Origin: an uncultured Bacilli bacterium
GTDB taxonomy: Bacteria > Bacillota_I > Bacilli_A > RF39 > UBA660
Assembly: GCA_947631365.1 (NCBI GenBank)
Contig: CANRLB010000009.1
Coordinates: 1-20,386, forward strand
Direction: 5' to 3'
Length of the DNA stretch: 20,386 nucleotides
Within the stretch, counting starts at the first letter, position 1; the number at the start of each line of letters is the position of its first letter. The notes below the pieces were generated by a model, which was not told where the DNA came from, ran no database searches, and saw only the letters and a program-made list of their open reading frames with translations. Made by a program: the position numbers and the translations under genes. This document shows, in pieces, positions 1 to 6,927 of this stretch.

Positions 1-1061
1 AATGTTACAATAACAATTAAAATCATTAAAAGGATAAAGCCAATTGTATGACATAAATTCTCAAATTTTTGATTTACAGGACTACCTTTAAGTTTTTCAA
101 TTATTAAGAATAAGATATGGCCACCATCAAAAGCTGGGAATGGTAAGATATTTATTAAACCAACATTTATACTTAAAAGAGCAATTAAAGATATAACATT
201 ATAGACAACATCAAAGAAACTAAATCCAACGACATTACTACCAACTGCTTCATAAATACCAACTGGACCAGACAAATTATCTAAAGATAAATTACCGATT
301 ATTAAATTGCCTAGAGTTATAAGCATTGTATAAATTAAATCACCAAATTTTAAGAAAGAATTTTTTAAAGCATTAAAGAAACCTTTTTCAAGCTTATTAG
401 TATTAAAGCCATACATTAATACTTTTTCGCCATCTTCTTCTAGATAATTTCCCTCATCATCTTTAACATAATCTTTCTTTAAATCATAATCTTTTCTTTT
501 ACCATTTTCATCTTCAATAGTAAATGTATAGGTATCATCTTTGCTTTTAAAGGCTAATCTAGTTTGAATTTGATACATACTATATACTTTTTTACCATTA
601 ATAGCAACTATTTTATCGCCAACTTCAATATTATTTAAATCAAAAACCGAATTTTTTTCGATCACTTGAATTTCATTAGTTGTAGCTTGACTACCCCAAA
701 TTAGAAAAGATATAAATAATAAAACTAAGGCTAAGACAAAGTTATTAAAAACCCCAGCAGCCATAACAATAATTCTTTGCCAAATAGGTTTATTACATAA
801 GCATTTCTCTTTAGGAATTTCTTTATCATCTTCATAAACCTCTCCCGCCATAGCGACAAAGCCACCAATTGGAAGAGCTCTTATATGATATTTAATACCA
901 TCCTTTTTACTAACTTTTGTCCAAATAATAGGGCCCATACCAATCGAAAATTCATAAATATGGACACCAAATGCTCTTGCCCATAAGAAATGTCCAAGTT
1001 CATGAACAAGGACAATTATTCCTAAAATAAATACAAAAATAATTAAAGTTATAATCCACAT
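1..1061 (-). CDS. rseP: RseP/RasP-family site-2 intramembrane zinc metalloprotease (partial, C-terminus beyond the window)
   Basis: Reading the minus strand from an ATG at 1059-1061 gives an open frame of 353 codons running off the left edge. Residues 20-24 are HELGH, the zinc-binding HExxH of site-2 proteases, inside the first membrane helix. Further membrane segments follow, then a PDZ-like stretch (IEVGDKIVAINGKKV), and near the visible end NILPFPAFDGGHI, the second metal-ligand motif (NxxPxPxxDGG). Family members of about 420 aa carry out regulated intramembrane proteolysis of anti-sigma factors and signal-peptide remnants, so probably only a few tens of residues are missing. The AAAGGAG ribosome site at 1070-1076 overlaps the end of cdsA, 12 bp upstream, so the two genes are co-transcribed and probably translationally coupled. 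The cdsA-rseP pairing is standard in Bacillota and supports the call. Confidence 0.95.
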   Translation of the reverse strand, partial: MWIITLIIFVFILGIIVLVHELGHFLWARAFGVHIYEFSIGMGPIIWTKVSKKDGIKYHIRALPIGGFVAMAGEVYEDDKEIPKEKCLCNKPIWQRIIVMAAGVFNNFVLALVLLFISFLIWGSQATTNEIQVIEKNSVFDLNNIEVGDKIVAINGKKVYSMYQIQTRLAFKSKDDTYTFTIEDENGKRKDYDLKKDYVKDDEGNYLEEDGEKVLMYGFNTNKLEKGFFNALKNSFLKFGDLIYTMLITLGNLIIGNLSLDNLSGPVGIYEAVGSNVVGFSFFDVVYNVISLIALLSINVGLINILPFPAFDGGHILFLIIEKLKGSPVNQKFENLCHTIGFILLMILIVIVT

Positions 1062-1073
1062 AATGATTCTCCT

Positions 1074-1847
1074 TTATAAAGTCCAAAGCAATATAATATA
1101 AGTAAATAAGATAAAACTTAAACTATCAAGTCTATCTAATACTCCGCCATGTCCTGGCATAATATTAGAAAAATCTTTAATATCATTCTCCCTTTTTATT
1201 TTACTATAGAATAAATCACCAACTTGCCCGACTGCCGAAAGAATTAAAGTAACAATTAATATTTTAATGCTAAAAGGAGCAACTAAATTAACATAAACAA
1301 TTAAGGGAATAACAGTGCCACCAATTAAACCGGCAAAAAAACCTTCCCATGACTTATTAGGACTTATTTTAGTCATTTTATGTTTACCAATTAGACATCC
1401 TATTGCATAAGCAAATGTATCAGTCATAATAGATATACTTAATAAATAAACTAAAATATAAATATTTGCACTTCTAACTAATATTAATAATTTAAAAAAT
1501 AAACCAATTAAATAAACTGCCCCTAACAAATAAAAAGCATCATTACTCTCATATTTATCTTTATAAAAAATAGTTGGAAGTAATAATAAAATAATAGGAA
1601 CTAAAACCGCTTTATAAGTTAACATGTCAATGTCATAAGTACCTAACACTAAATATAAAAGAGCAAATAAACCTAAAATTTGAACAAAAAAAGGAATATT
1701 TTTATGAGATTTTTTTAAATTTAAAATCTCTCTATAAGCTAAAATACTTAAAATACCAGCAGCAATAGCAAAAGGTATTCCACCAATAATTATTAAAGGT
1801 ATAAATATTGCTAAAGCAACAATAGCACTAATAATTCTTATTTTCAT
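1074..1847 (-). CDS. cdsA: Phosphatidate cytidylyltransferase (CDP-diglyceride synthase)
   Basis: This 257-aa polytopic membrane protein is predicted to convert phosphatidate and CTP to CDP-diacylglycerol, the precursor of acidic phospholipids in the cytoplasmic membrane. The diagnostic family signature lies at residues 215-241: SKIKRENDIKDF, then MPGHGG, then DRLDS, matching S-x-x-KR-x(4)-D...PGHGG-x-x-DR-x-D. About eight hydrophobic helices precede and include it. The ATG start has a strong GGAGG site at 1859-1865. A separate promoter probably drives it, because a terminator after divIVA lies just upstream and a TATAAT sits at 1870-1875. rseP follows 12 bp downstream. The neighbours uppS and dxr, usual beside cdsA in many Bacillota, are absent here. 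Its product would supply the CDP-alcohol phosphatidyltransferase encoded at 18074-18796. Confidence 0.96.
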   Translation of the reverse strand: MKIRIISAIVALAIFIPLIIIGGIPFAIAAGILSILAYREILNLKKSHKNIPFFVQILGLFALLYLVLGTYDIDMLTYKAVLVPIILLLLPTIFYKDKYESNDAFYLLGAVYLIGLFFKLLILVRSANIYILVYLLSISIMTDTFAYAIGCLIGKHKMTKISPNKSWEGFFAGLIGGTVIPLIVYVNLVAPFSIKILIVTLILSAVGQVGDLFYSKIKRENDIKDFSNIMPGHGGVLDRLDSLSFILFTYIILLWTL

Positions 1848-1869
1848 ATATATATAATTACCTCCATAT

Positions 1870-1898
1870 ATTATATTCTATTTAAAGTATACTATTAA
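1870..1898 (-). promoter_or_regulatory. Putative sigma-A promoter of cdsA-rseP
   Basis: On the minus strand a perfect -10 TATAAT (1870-1875) is preceded at 17 bp by TTAATA (1893-1898, four of six matches to TTGACA). It lies between the divIVA terminator and the cdsA ribosome site, as expected for a separate transcription unit. The weak -35 keeps confidence moderate. Confidence 0.5.
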
Positions 1899-1914
1899 TT
1901 TAGTTTTTAGTAAA

Positions 1915-1938
1915 GAAAAAGTGTACATAAAATACACT
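1915..1938 (-). terminator. Rho-independent terminator after divIVA
   Basis: On the minus strand AGTGTA (1938-1933) and TACACT (1925-1920) form a 6-bp stem around a 7-nt loop. The run TTTTTCTTT follows. It closes the glyQS-sepF-divIVA unit ahead of the cdsA promoter. Confidence 0.65.
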
Positions 1939-1944
1939 AGATCA

Positions 1945-2364
1945 TTAAATATCAATTTTTTCTAATTCTTCTAATTCCGTCGTTAAATAATCTTTATATT
2001 TTCTTTTATAAATAGTTACTTGTCTTTTTAAGTCAGCTTCGATTTTCTCTAATTCTTCCGTTTTAATTAAAGCATTATTAATCATTCTAGAAGCATTTCT
2101 TTTAGCTTCATCAATAATTACTTTTGCTTCTTCCATAGCACTTTTTTTAATATTATGAGTTGATTCTTCAGCAATCAAAATTGCCCTATTTAAAGTGTTT
2201 TCTATATTTTTATAATGCGTTAATTCTTGTTTTAAATTATTAATTTCTTGATCACGTTCTTTTAATTTATTTAACATATCTTCATATTCAGTTGTTACAT
2301 TTTTAACAAAAGAATTAACTTCATTTTTATTATAACCAGGAATACTTGTATTAAATTTTCTCAT
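1945..2364 (-). CDS. divIVA: DivIVA-domain coiled-coil protein
   Basis: A protein of about 139 aa opening with MRKFNTSIPGYNKNEVNSFV, the conserved DivIVA N-terminal membrane-binding pattern (F-x...-GY-x-x-x-EV-x-x-F). Residues from about 25 onward are a long Glu/Lys-rich coiled coil, as in polar and septal scaffolds of Gram-positive bacteria. It is shorter than classical DivIVA (about 160 aa) and could equally be a GpsB-like or truncated paralogue. The frame also opens at a GTG (2371-2373), but the ATG at 2362-2364 gives the family-typical M-[RK]-F start and is preferred. It lies directly downstream of sepF, the usual division-cluster order. The ribosome site is weak (AGGCTGTG), suggesting coupling to sepF. 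Confidence 0.85.
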   Translation of the reverse strand: MRKFNTSIPGYNKNEVNSFVKNVTTEYEDMLNKLKERDQEINNLKQELTHYKNIENTLNRAILIAEESTHNIKKSAMEEAKVIIDEAKRNASRMINNALIKTEELEKIEADLKRQVTIYKRKYKDYLTTELEELEKIDI

Positions 2365-2386
2365 AAAAATCACAGCCTAACTTAAA

Positions 2387-2797
2387 TTACCATTCTAGTT
2401 CGTCTTCTCTATCCGTCTTTCCTTTATCACTGTCTTCTGTTATTTGTCCTTGAACATTAACATTATTTGGGGTACATAAATAAATACCAACACCAATTTT
2501 TTGCATATTACCCCCGATGGCATAAATACAGCCACTTAAGAAATCAATAATTCTTTTTGCTTGCGTACTTGTTACTCTTTTTAAATTAACAACCACGCTA
2601 TTACGACTTTTTAAATGATCAGCAATTGCTTGAGCTTCAGAAACACTTCTTGGCTCTAATAAAATCATTTTACTACCTACGCCAGATGCATCTTTTAAGG
2701 CATCAGCTTCAGATACTTTATAGTATTCATCTTCAGTACCAACAATATCCATTTCATCATCATTTTTAAATAATTCTTTTAATTTACTTAATGCCAT
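2387..2797 (-). CDS. sepF: SepF cell-division protein
   Basis: A 136-aa protein with the SepF core at its centre: KMILLEPRSVSEAQAIADHLK, VVVNLKRV, then FLSGCIYAIGG and KIGVGIYLCTPNNVNV. These correspond to the FtsZ-binding, ring-forming domain that tethers FtsZ to the membrane. The N-terminus (MALSKLKELF) can form the amphipathic membrane-targeting helix. The C-terminal 20 residues are acidic and probably disordered. A GGAGGG ribosome site precedes the ATG. It sits between glyQS and divIVA; the other usual members of this division cluster (ylmE, ylmG, ylmH) are not present, so the arrangement is a reduced form. Confidence 0.95.
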   Translation of the reverse strand: MALSKLKELFKNDDEMDIVGTEDEYYKVSEADALKDASGVGSKMILLEPRSVSEAQAIADHLKSRNSVVVNLKRVTSTQAKRIIDFLSGCIYAIGGNMQKIGVGIYLCTPNNVNVQGQITEDSDKGKTDREDELEW

Positions 2798-2854
2798 ATT
2801 ATCCCTCCATTATTATCTAGATTACTATTTTATTCTATCAAAGAAATAAATTTT

Positions 2855-4234
2855 TTACAAGACTATTTTGCTTTCAATATAATCTTTTACTTCATCTATT
2901 TTTAATGTAATTTGTTCCATAGTATCACGAAGCCTAATAGTAACTGTTTCATTATTTAAAGATTCATCATCAACTGTAATTACAAAAGGGGTTCCAATCG
3001 CATCACATCTTCTATATCTTTTACCTATACTACCAGCTTCATCATAACTACATGGAAAATATTTACTAAGTTTATTATATAAATTAATAGCTAAATCACT
3101 ATGAACTTTTTTAACAAGAGGTAAAATAGTAGCTTTAATGGGAGCTAAAGCAGGATGAATTTTTAAAACTAGACGTTCATCATTTTCACTAATTTCTTCT
3201 TTAGTATATGCATCACATAAAATGGTTAAAATTAAACGATCTACTCCAACGGATGGTTCAATTACATAAGGCAAATATTTTTCATTAGTTTCTGGATCAA
3301 GATATCTTAAATCTTCGCCTGAATGCTCCATATGAACACTTAAATCATAATTTGTTCGATCAGCTATTCCCCATAATTCACCAAAGCCAAAAGGAAAATT
3401 ATACTCAATATCGGTGGTGGCTTTACTATAAAATGCTAACTCTTCTTTAGAATGATCGCGATATCTTAAATTTTCACTTTTAATACCAAGTAATTTAAGA
3501 AAATCAATACAATAATTTTTCCAAAAACCAAACCATTCTAAATCGGTATCCGGTTTACAGAAAAACTCTAATTCCATTTGTTCAAATTCTCTTGTTCTAA
3601 ATATAAAATTACCAGGTGTTATTTCATTTCGAAAGCTTTTACCATATTGAGCAATCCCAAAAGGTATTTTAGCCCGCATACTTCTTTCCACATTTTTAAA
3701 GTTAACAAAAATACCTTGCGCTGTTTCCCCTCTTAAATAAATTTTACTTTTAGCATCTTCAGTAACTCCTTGACTTGTTTCAAAAAGTAAATTAAATTTA
3801 CGAATATCAGTAAAATCACTACTTCCACATTTAGGACAAGTTAAATGATTATCTTTAATATATTTTATTAATTCATCTTCACTTAAACCATCACCAGTAA
3901 CATCCCCATTAGTAGCATCTTCAATTAACTTATCAGCTCTAAATCTTGATTTACAATGTTTGCAATCAATTAAAGGGTCAGCAAAAGACGCAACATGGCC
4001 AGATGCTACCCAAACTTTCGGATTCATTAAAATTGCTGAATCAAGGCCATAATTATAAGGACATTCTTGAACAAACTTTTTCCACCAAATATTTTTAACA
4101 TTTTGTTTAAGTAAAGCTCCTAAAGGGCCATAATCCCAGGCATTAGCAAGACCCCCATAAATTTCACTACCTTGATAGATAAAACCATAAGTTTTTGAAT
4201 AGTTAACTAATTCATCCATTGTTAATTTTTCCAT
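2855..4234 (-). CDS. glyQS: Glycyl-tRNA synthetase, single-chain (eukaryote-like, alpha2) type
   Basis: This 459-aa class II synthetase charges tRNA-Gly. It is the single-chain dimeric form, not the two-subunit GlyQ/GlyS enzyme of Bacillus subtilis. Visible motifs are the N-terminal catalytic strand with YGGLANAWDYGPLG (residues 26-39), a zinc knuckle with C91-x2-C94 and C133-x2-C136, YLRGETAQGIFVNF (166-179), class II motif 2 around FRNEITP and FRTREFEQMELEFF (201-225), and the C-terminal anticodon-binding domain from about residue 360. Length fits the family (about 460 aa). The ATG has an AAGGAGA site 8 nt upstream. Expression is controlled by the T-box leader just upstream. sepF and divIVA follow with no obvious terminator, so the T-box may also affect division genes. 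Confidence 0.97.
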   Translation of the reverse strand: MEKLTMDELVNYSKTYGFIYQGSEIYGGLANAWDYGPLGALLKQNVKNIWWKKFVQECPYNYGLDSAILMNPKVWVASGHVASFADPLIDCKHCKSRFRADKLIEDATNGDVTGDGLSEDELIKYIKDNHLTCPKCGSSDFTDIRKFNLLFETSQGVTEDAKSKIYLRGETAQGIFVNFKNVERSMRAKIPFGIAQYGKSFRNEITPGNFIFRTREFEQMELEFFCKPDTDLEWFGFWKNYCIDFLKLLGIKSENLRYRDHSKEELAFYSKATTDIEYNFPFGFGELWGIADRTNYDLSVHMEHSGEDLRYLDPETNEKYLPYVIEPSVGVDRLILTILCDAYTKEEISENDERLVLKIHPALAPIKATILPLVKKVHSDLAINLYNKLSKYFPCSYDEAGSIGKRYRRCDAIGTPFVITVDDESLNNETVTIRLRDTMEQITLKIDEVKDYIESKIVL

Positions 4235-4252
4235 AAAATTCTCCTTTTAAAT

Positions 4253-4367
4253 AAAAAACTTCTAAAAATTTTAGGGGTGAGTATAACCCACGGTTCCACC
4301 CTAATTATTTCTAGAAGAAATCTCATTATTATATAGCTCTAGGATTCCACCCCGTCATCGCTTGTAT
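4253..4367 (-). ncRNA. T-box riboswitch leader of glyQS (compact, glycine-specific)
   Basis: The minus-strand leader holds the T-box core AGGGTGGAACCGTGGG at 4302-4287. Its UGGA pairs with the 3' UCCA of uncharged tRNA-Gly, whose discriminator base is U, so the specificity fits the gene. The competing terminator pairs 4316-4297 with 4279-4260, followed by a run of T (4258-4253). Upstream, 4362-4335 can fold into a small stem: AGC/GCT at the base, a purine-rich internal loop, then GGGG/TCCT closing the loop TGGAA, which contains a GGA glycine codon (4348-4346). The predicted transcript start leaves only about 130 nt before the glyQS ATG, so Stem I must be much shorter than the usual Bacillota form. 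The core and terminator are clear; the Stem I fold is my inference. Confidence 0.88.
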
Positions 4368-4373
4368 AAATAA

Positions 4374-4402
4374 ATTATATAATATTAAATATTATTTAGC
4401 AA
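4374..4402 (-). promoter_or_regulatory. Sigma-A promoter of the glyQS leader
   Basis: The minus strand has TTGCTA (4402-4397), a 17-bp spacer and a perfect TATAAT (4379-4374). The start point would be near 4367, defining the short T-box leader. The -35 box lies in the last codons of the upstream Panacea-like gene. Confidence 0.65.
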
Positions 4403-5280
4403 TCATTATTTTTTTCTTTTTCACATTTTCTTAATATTCTTTTAATGGAAATAGTACTACAATTTAAAGGATAACTTTCATAAGAACATGCTTCTTTTAA
4501 TTCTTCACTACTCATTTGACTAACCCTGGTTAATAGTTTATTTAATGGTTCAAAAAAATAAGTTGGAATATAAATATATGACTTAATATCTTCATGGGAT
4601 GTTTTTAAAGCACCATTAGATTTGTGATATTTTTTAGATACACTTTCAATAACTGGACCATCTCTTAGGGCTATAATTGGCTCGTTAAAAGCTGTATAAC
4701 CATTTTTAATAAATTCTTTTTGAATTAAAAACATAACTAATTCTAACTCTTTTAAAGTAATTTCTTGAAAATTATTAAGTCTATATAATTTAGCTTTAAC
4801 ATATTCCGCTAAATCTACTGCTAAAATAGCTTTTTTACTATTAATTAAATAGCGTTCAGCAAAGAAAGATTTAACATTTAATAAACTATTATTAATAATT
4901 TCTATAAAGCTTTGATCATTTAGATTATTAAGAAAAATTAAAGTGTTATATATATTAATTATAATTCTTTCAGGAATATTAGGAAAATATTTTCTTAAAA
5001 GAGGTACATTTATAGATTGTAAAACATCTGAATCTAATAAACCATTTATTTTTTGTTTTAATTCTTTTACATATTCTAAAGAATCTACTTTAGTTTCATA
5101 AGTTTCTTTAGCCTCATTTATTATTTTCATAATAGTAAGTATGAATATATCTATATCATTATTAATATAATAATTACCTAAAAAAGTAAAGGTATAGCGA
5201 TAAGTATCAATGTAATTTACTTCTCTACCTATTTTTTCTATTTCCATATTAGTCATACTTTTAAATAAATTTTTTGCCAT
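4396..5280 (-). CDS. Protein with C-terminal Panacea-like (DUF4065/SocA-type) domain
   Basis: A 294-aa protein with two parts. Residues 1-150 are helical, charged and not recognised. Residues about 150-245 resemble the Panacea (DUF4065, formerly SocA/GepA-like) fold: a helix KELELVMFLIQKEFIKNG (177-194), then FNEPIIALRDGPVIESVSKKYHK (198-220), matching the family pattern L-x-Y-x-Q...LF-x-x-x-I-x-A-x-x-x-GPV-x-x-x-x. Panacea domains are found in phage proteins and serve as promiscuous antitoxin domains in toxin-antitoxin pairs. No partner toxin is evident nearby: thymidine kinase lies 34 bp upstream and glyQS downstream. The ATG has a GGGGG ribosome site. The function is unknown; the domain call is from pattern memory only. 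Confidence 0.6.
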   Translation of the reverse strand: MAKNLFKSMTNMEIEKIGREVNYIDTYRYTFTFLGNYYINNDIDIFILTIMKIINEAKETYETKVDSLEYVKELKQKINGLLDSDVLQSINVPLLRKYFPNIPERIIINIYNTLIFLNNLNDQSFIEIINNSLLNVKSFFAERYLINSKKAILAVDLAEYVKAKLYRLNNFQEITLKELELVMFLIQKEFIKNGYTAFNEPIIALRDGPVIESVSKKYHKSNGALKTSHEDIKSYIYIPTYFFEPLNKLLTRVSQMSSEELKEACSYESYPLNCSTISIKRILRKCEKEKNNDC

Positions 5281-5314
5281 AAATACCCCCTGATAGCAAA
5301 ATATTGTACACTAA

Positions 5315-5956
5315 CTATCTAATTTTATCAACTATATTAGTTAATTTTTTTGCTTCTTCACTATTAATTTTTATGTATTTAAGATAACAATCAGAACAAA
5401 GAGGAATATATTGTACATTTTCTGTTGTTCCATCATCAATAATAATTGTTGGCCCAATATCGGTATATTTATCATTTTCTTTTCGAGCATTAAAGATAGC
5501 TTTTTTGCCACATTGACAGACACTACTGGAACCAATTTCTTCAATAATATCAGCAACGGCAAATAATGTAGCTATGCCATCACTAAATATTTCACCTTTA
5601 AAACTACTTCTTAAACTATAGCAAATAATAGGAATATTAATCAAATGGGCAATCATCCATAGTTCTTTAACTTGTTCTTTATTTAATAATTCCACTTCAT
5701 CTACAAAAATTATTCTAGCAGTATAATATATTTTATAATTTTCTTCCGTTAATAAAGACTCGTTTTCTCCTAATAATAAATCAACTTTTCTTTTCATACC
5801 ATTACGAGAAATTATATAATCATTACCTTTAGTATCTTTAATTGATTTAATAACTACTACTTTAAAATTTTTTTCTTCATAGCTAAAAACAGTTTGTAAA
5901 ATATTGATTGTTTTTCCAGCATTCATTGCACTATGTTTAAAAACTAAATTGGCCAT
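5315..5956 (-). CDS. tdk: Thymidine kinase (type II, TK1-like)
   Basis: A 213-aa enzyme phosphorylating thymidine for the dTTP salvage pathway in the cytoplasm. The P-loop reads SAMNAGKT (residues 9-16), the form also found in enterobacterial Tdk. The acidic pair D86-E87 sits in VDEVELL, where most homologues have DEAQF, so the fourth position is a Glu in place of Gln. A structural zinc site is formed by C147, C149, C187 and C190, and the lasso segment with TENVQYIPLC precedes the last pair. Length is slightly above the usual 190-205 aa. It lies 12 bp after the surface-anchored protein gene and 34 bp before the Panacea-like gene, suggesting one transcript. In Bacillus subtilis this salvage gene lies elsewhere, so it is part of the non-conserved insert between recO and glyQS. 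Confidence 0.93.
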   Translation of the reverse strand: MANLVFKHSAMNAGKTINILQTVFSYEEKNFKVVVIKSIKDTKGNDYIISRNGMKRKVDLLLGENESLLTEENYKIYYTARIIFVDEVELLNKEQVKELWMIAHLINIPIICYSLRSSFKGEIFSDGIATLFAVADIIEEIGSSSVCQCGKKAIFNARKENDKYTDIGPTIIIDDGTTENVQYIPLCSDCYLKYIKINSEEAKKLTNIVDKIR

Positions 5957-5968
5957 AATCTTCTCCTA

Positions 5969-6820
5969 CTAACGATAAACTTTTCTTTTTAAATTAATAT
6001 TTCCTATAATACCAAGAATAGCAATTATTATAAGTAGAGAAATGGCTACAAATTCTTGATAACCAGTTAATGGGTTTTCTGTTTTTTCATCTAAATAATT
6101 ATTATCTTTTTTTTCTTTAGGGAAATTCACTTCCACTACTTCACTATAATTGTTAGCCATTTTCACAACTGCTTTATAATAATAAGTATTGTTAGAATCT
6201 ACTTTGTTATAATAAATTGCGTTACCGTTATTTACTGTAATAGTATTAACATATTCATAATTTTTATTATCAGTTGAACGATATAAATCAACTTCTCCAT
6301 CTTCTTCTAAATTAATTAATAAAGTCACAATTTCATCTTTAGTATCAATAATACTTATTACTGGGGCCGGAGCATCTATATAGTTAAAATTAATTTTAAA
6401 ATTATTTAAATCTATTTTATAAGTTAATTCAATATCATCATTTGTTTTTCTTTTAATAATTTCATAACCATCATTATTTAATTTAGCATCTTCTAAACTA
6501 ATTAAAAAATATTCAATTTCTTTATTTTGATAACCTTTTAATAACGCAACTACTTTAGTTAAATTTAAATAAATATATAAATCATTAACACTATCTAAAG
6601 TATTTTTTTTATAAGAATCAGTTCTAGATAAAATATTATCTTCCAAATTAAATATTAATTCATTATCATGGTCATTAATAATTAATTCATTATTAGATAC
6701 GCTAGCTTTTACATTTAAAGCAGTTTCATTTATTTTATCTTTAATTTCATTTAATGTTATGGCTTTAACAACATTTAAATTAATTAATAATAATACTATA
6801 ATTAAAAATATCTTTTTCAT
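5969..6820 (-). CDS. Secreted protein with fibronectin-III-like domain and NPLTG sorting-type C-terminus
   Basis: A 283-aa exported protein. Residues 1-19 are a classic signal peptide (two Lys, then a Leu/Ile core ending NVVKA). Residues about 20-150 form an unrecognised domain rich in beta strands and Asn/Asp. Residues about 153-232 look like a fibronectin type III module (PVISIIDTKDEIVTLLIN ... YYYKAVVKMANN). The C-terminus is NPLTG (249-253), about 20 hydrophobic residues, then the basic tail LKRKVYR, which is the arrangement of sortase substrates; NPxTG variants are known for class B-like sortases. No sortase is encoded in the window. The ATG follows a weak AGGTAGTG site. It may be co-transcribed with tdk (12 bp downstream). 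The biological role is unknown. Confidence 0.75.
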   Translation of the reverse strand: MKKIFLIIVLLLINLNVVKAITLNEIKDKINETALNVKASVSNNELIINDHDNELIFNLEDNILSRTDSYKKNTLDSVNDLYIYLNLTKVVALLKGYQNKEIEYFLISLEDAKLNNDGYEIIKRKTNDDIELTYKIDLNNFKINFNYIDAPAPVISIIDTKDEIVTLLINLEEDGEVDLYRSTDNKNYEYVNTITVNNGNAIYYNKVDSNNTYYYKAVVKMANNYSEVVEVNFPKEKKDNNYLDEKTENPLTGYQEFVAISLLIIIAILGIIGNINLKRKVYR

Positions 6821-6847
6821 TTATTATCACTACCTATTTAAATTAAA

Positions 6848-6865
6848 ACACAAAAAATCTTGTGT
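6848..6865 (-). terminator. Possible second, weaker terminator hairpin
   Basis: On the minus strand ACACAA (6865-6860) pairs with TTGTGT (6853-6848), with a T-rich loop and TTTAATT after it. It lies 19 bp beyond the strong terminator of the surface protein gene and may act as a backup. It is AT-rich and less convincing. Confidence 0.35.
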
Positions 6866-6877
6866 GTAAAGATTTTT

Positions 6878-6904
6878 AAAAAAGAAAAGAGATAAACTCT
6901 TTTC
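6878..6904 (-). terminator. Strong Rho-independent terminator of the large surface protein gene
   Basis: On the minus strand GAAAAGAG (6904-6897) and CTCTTTTC (6891-6884) form a perfect 8-bp stem with a 5-nt loop. Six T residues follow (6883-6878). It lies 24 bp past the stop codon of the 664-aa gene. Confidence 0.85.
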
Positions 6905-6927
6905 CAGGATTAAGTCTATGAAGGTTT

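Noticed and set aside
2820..2854. Promoter for sepF (TTGATA-18-GATAAT)
   Set aside because: The predicted start would fall within the sepF ribosome site, so read-through from glyQS is more likely.
5371..5562. 63-codon minus-strand frame inside thymidine kinase
   Set aside because: It is an alternative frame of tdk with no ribosome site; the tdk frame has complete motifs.
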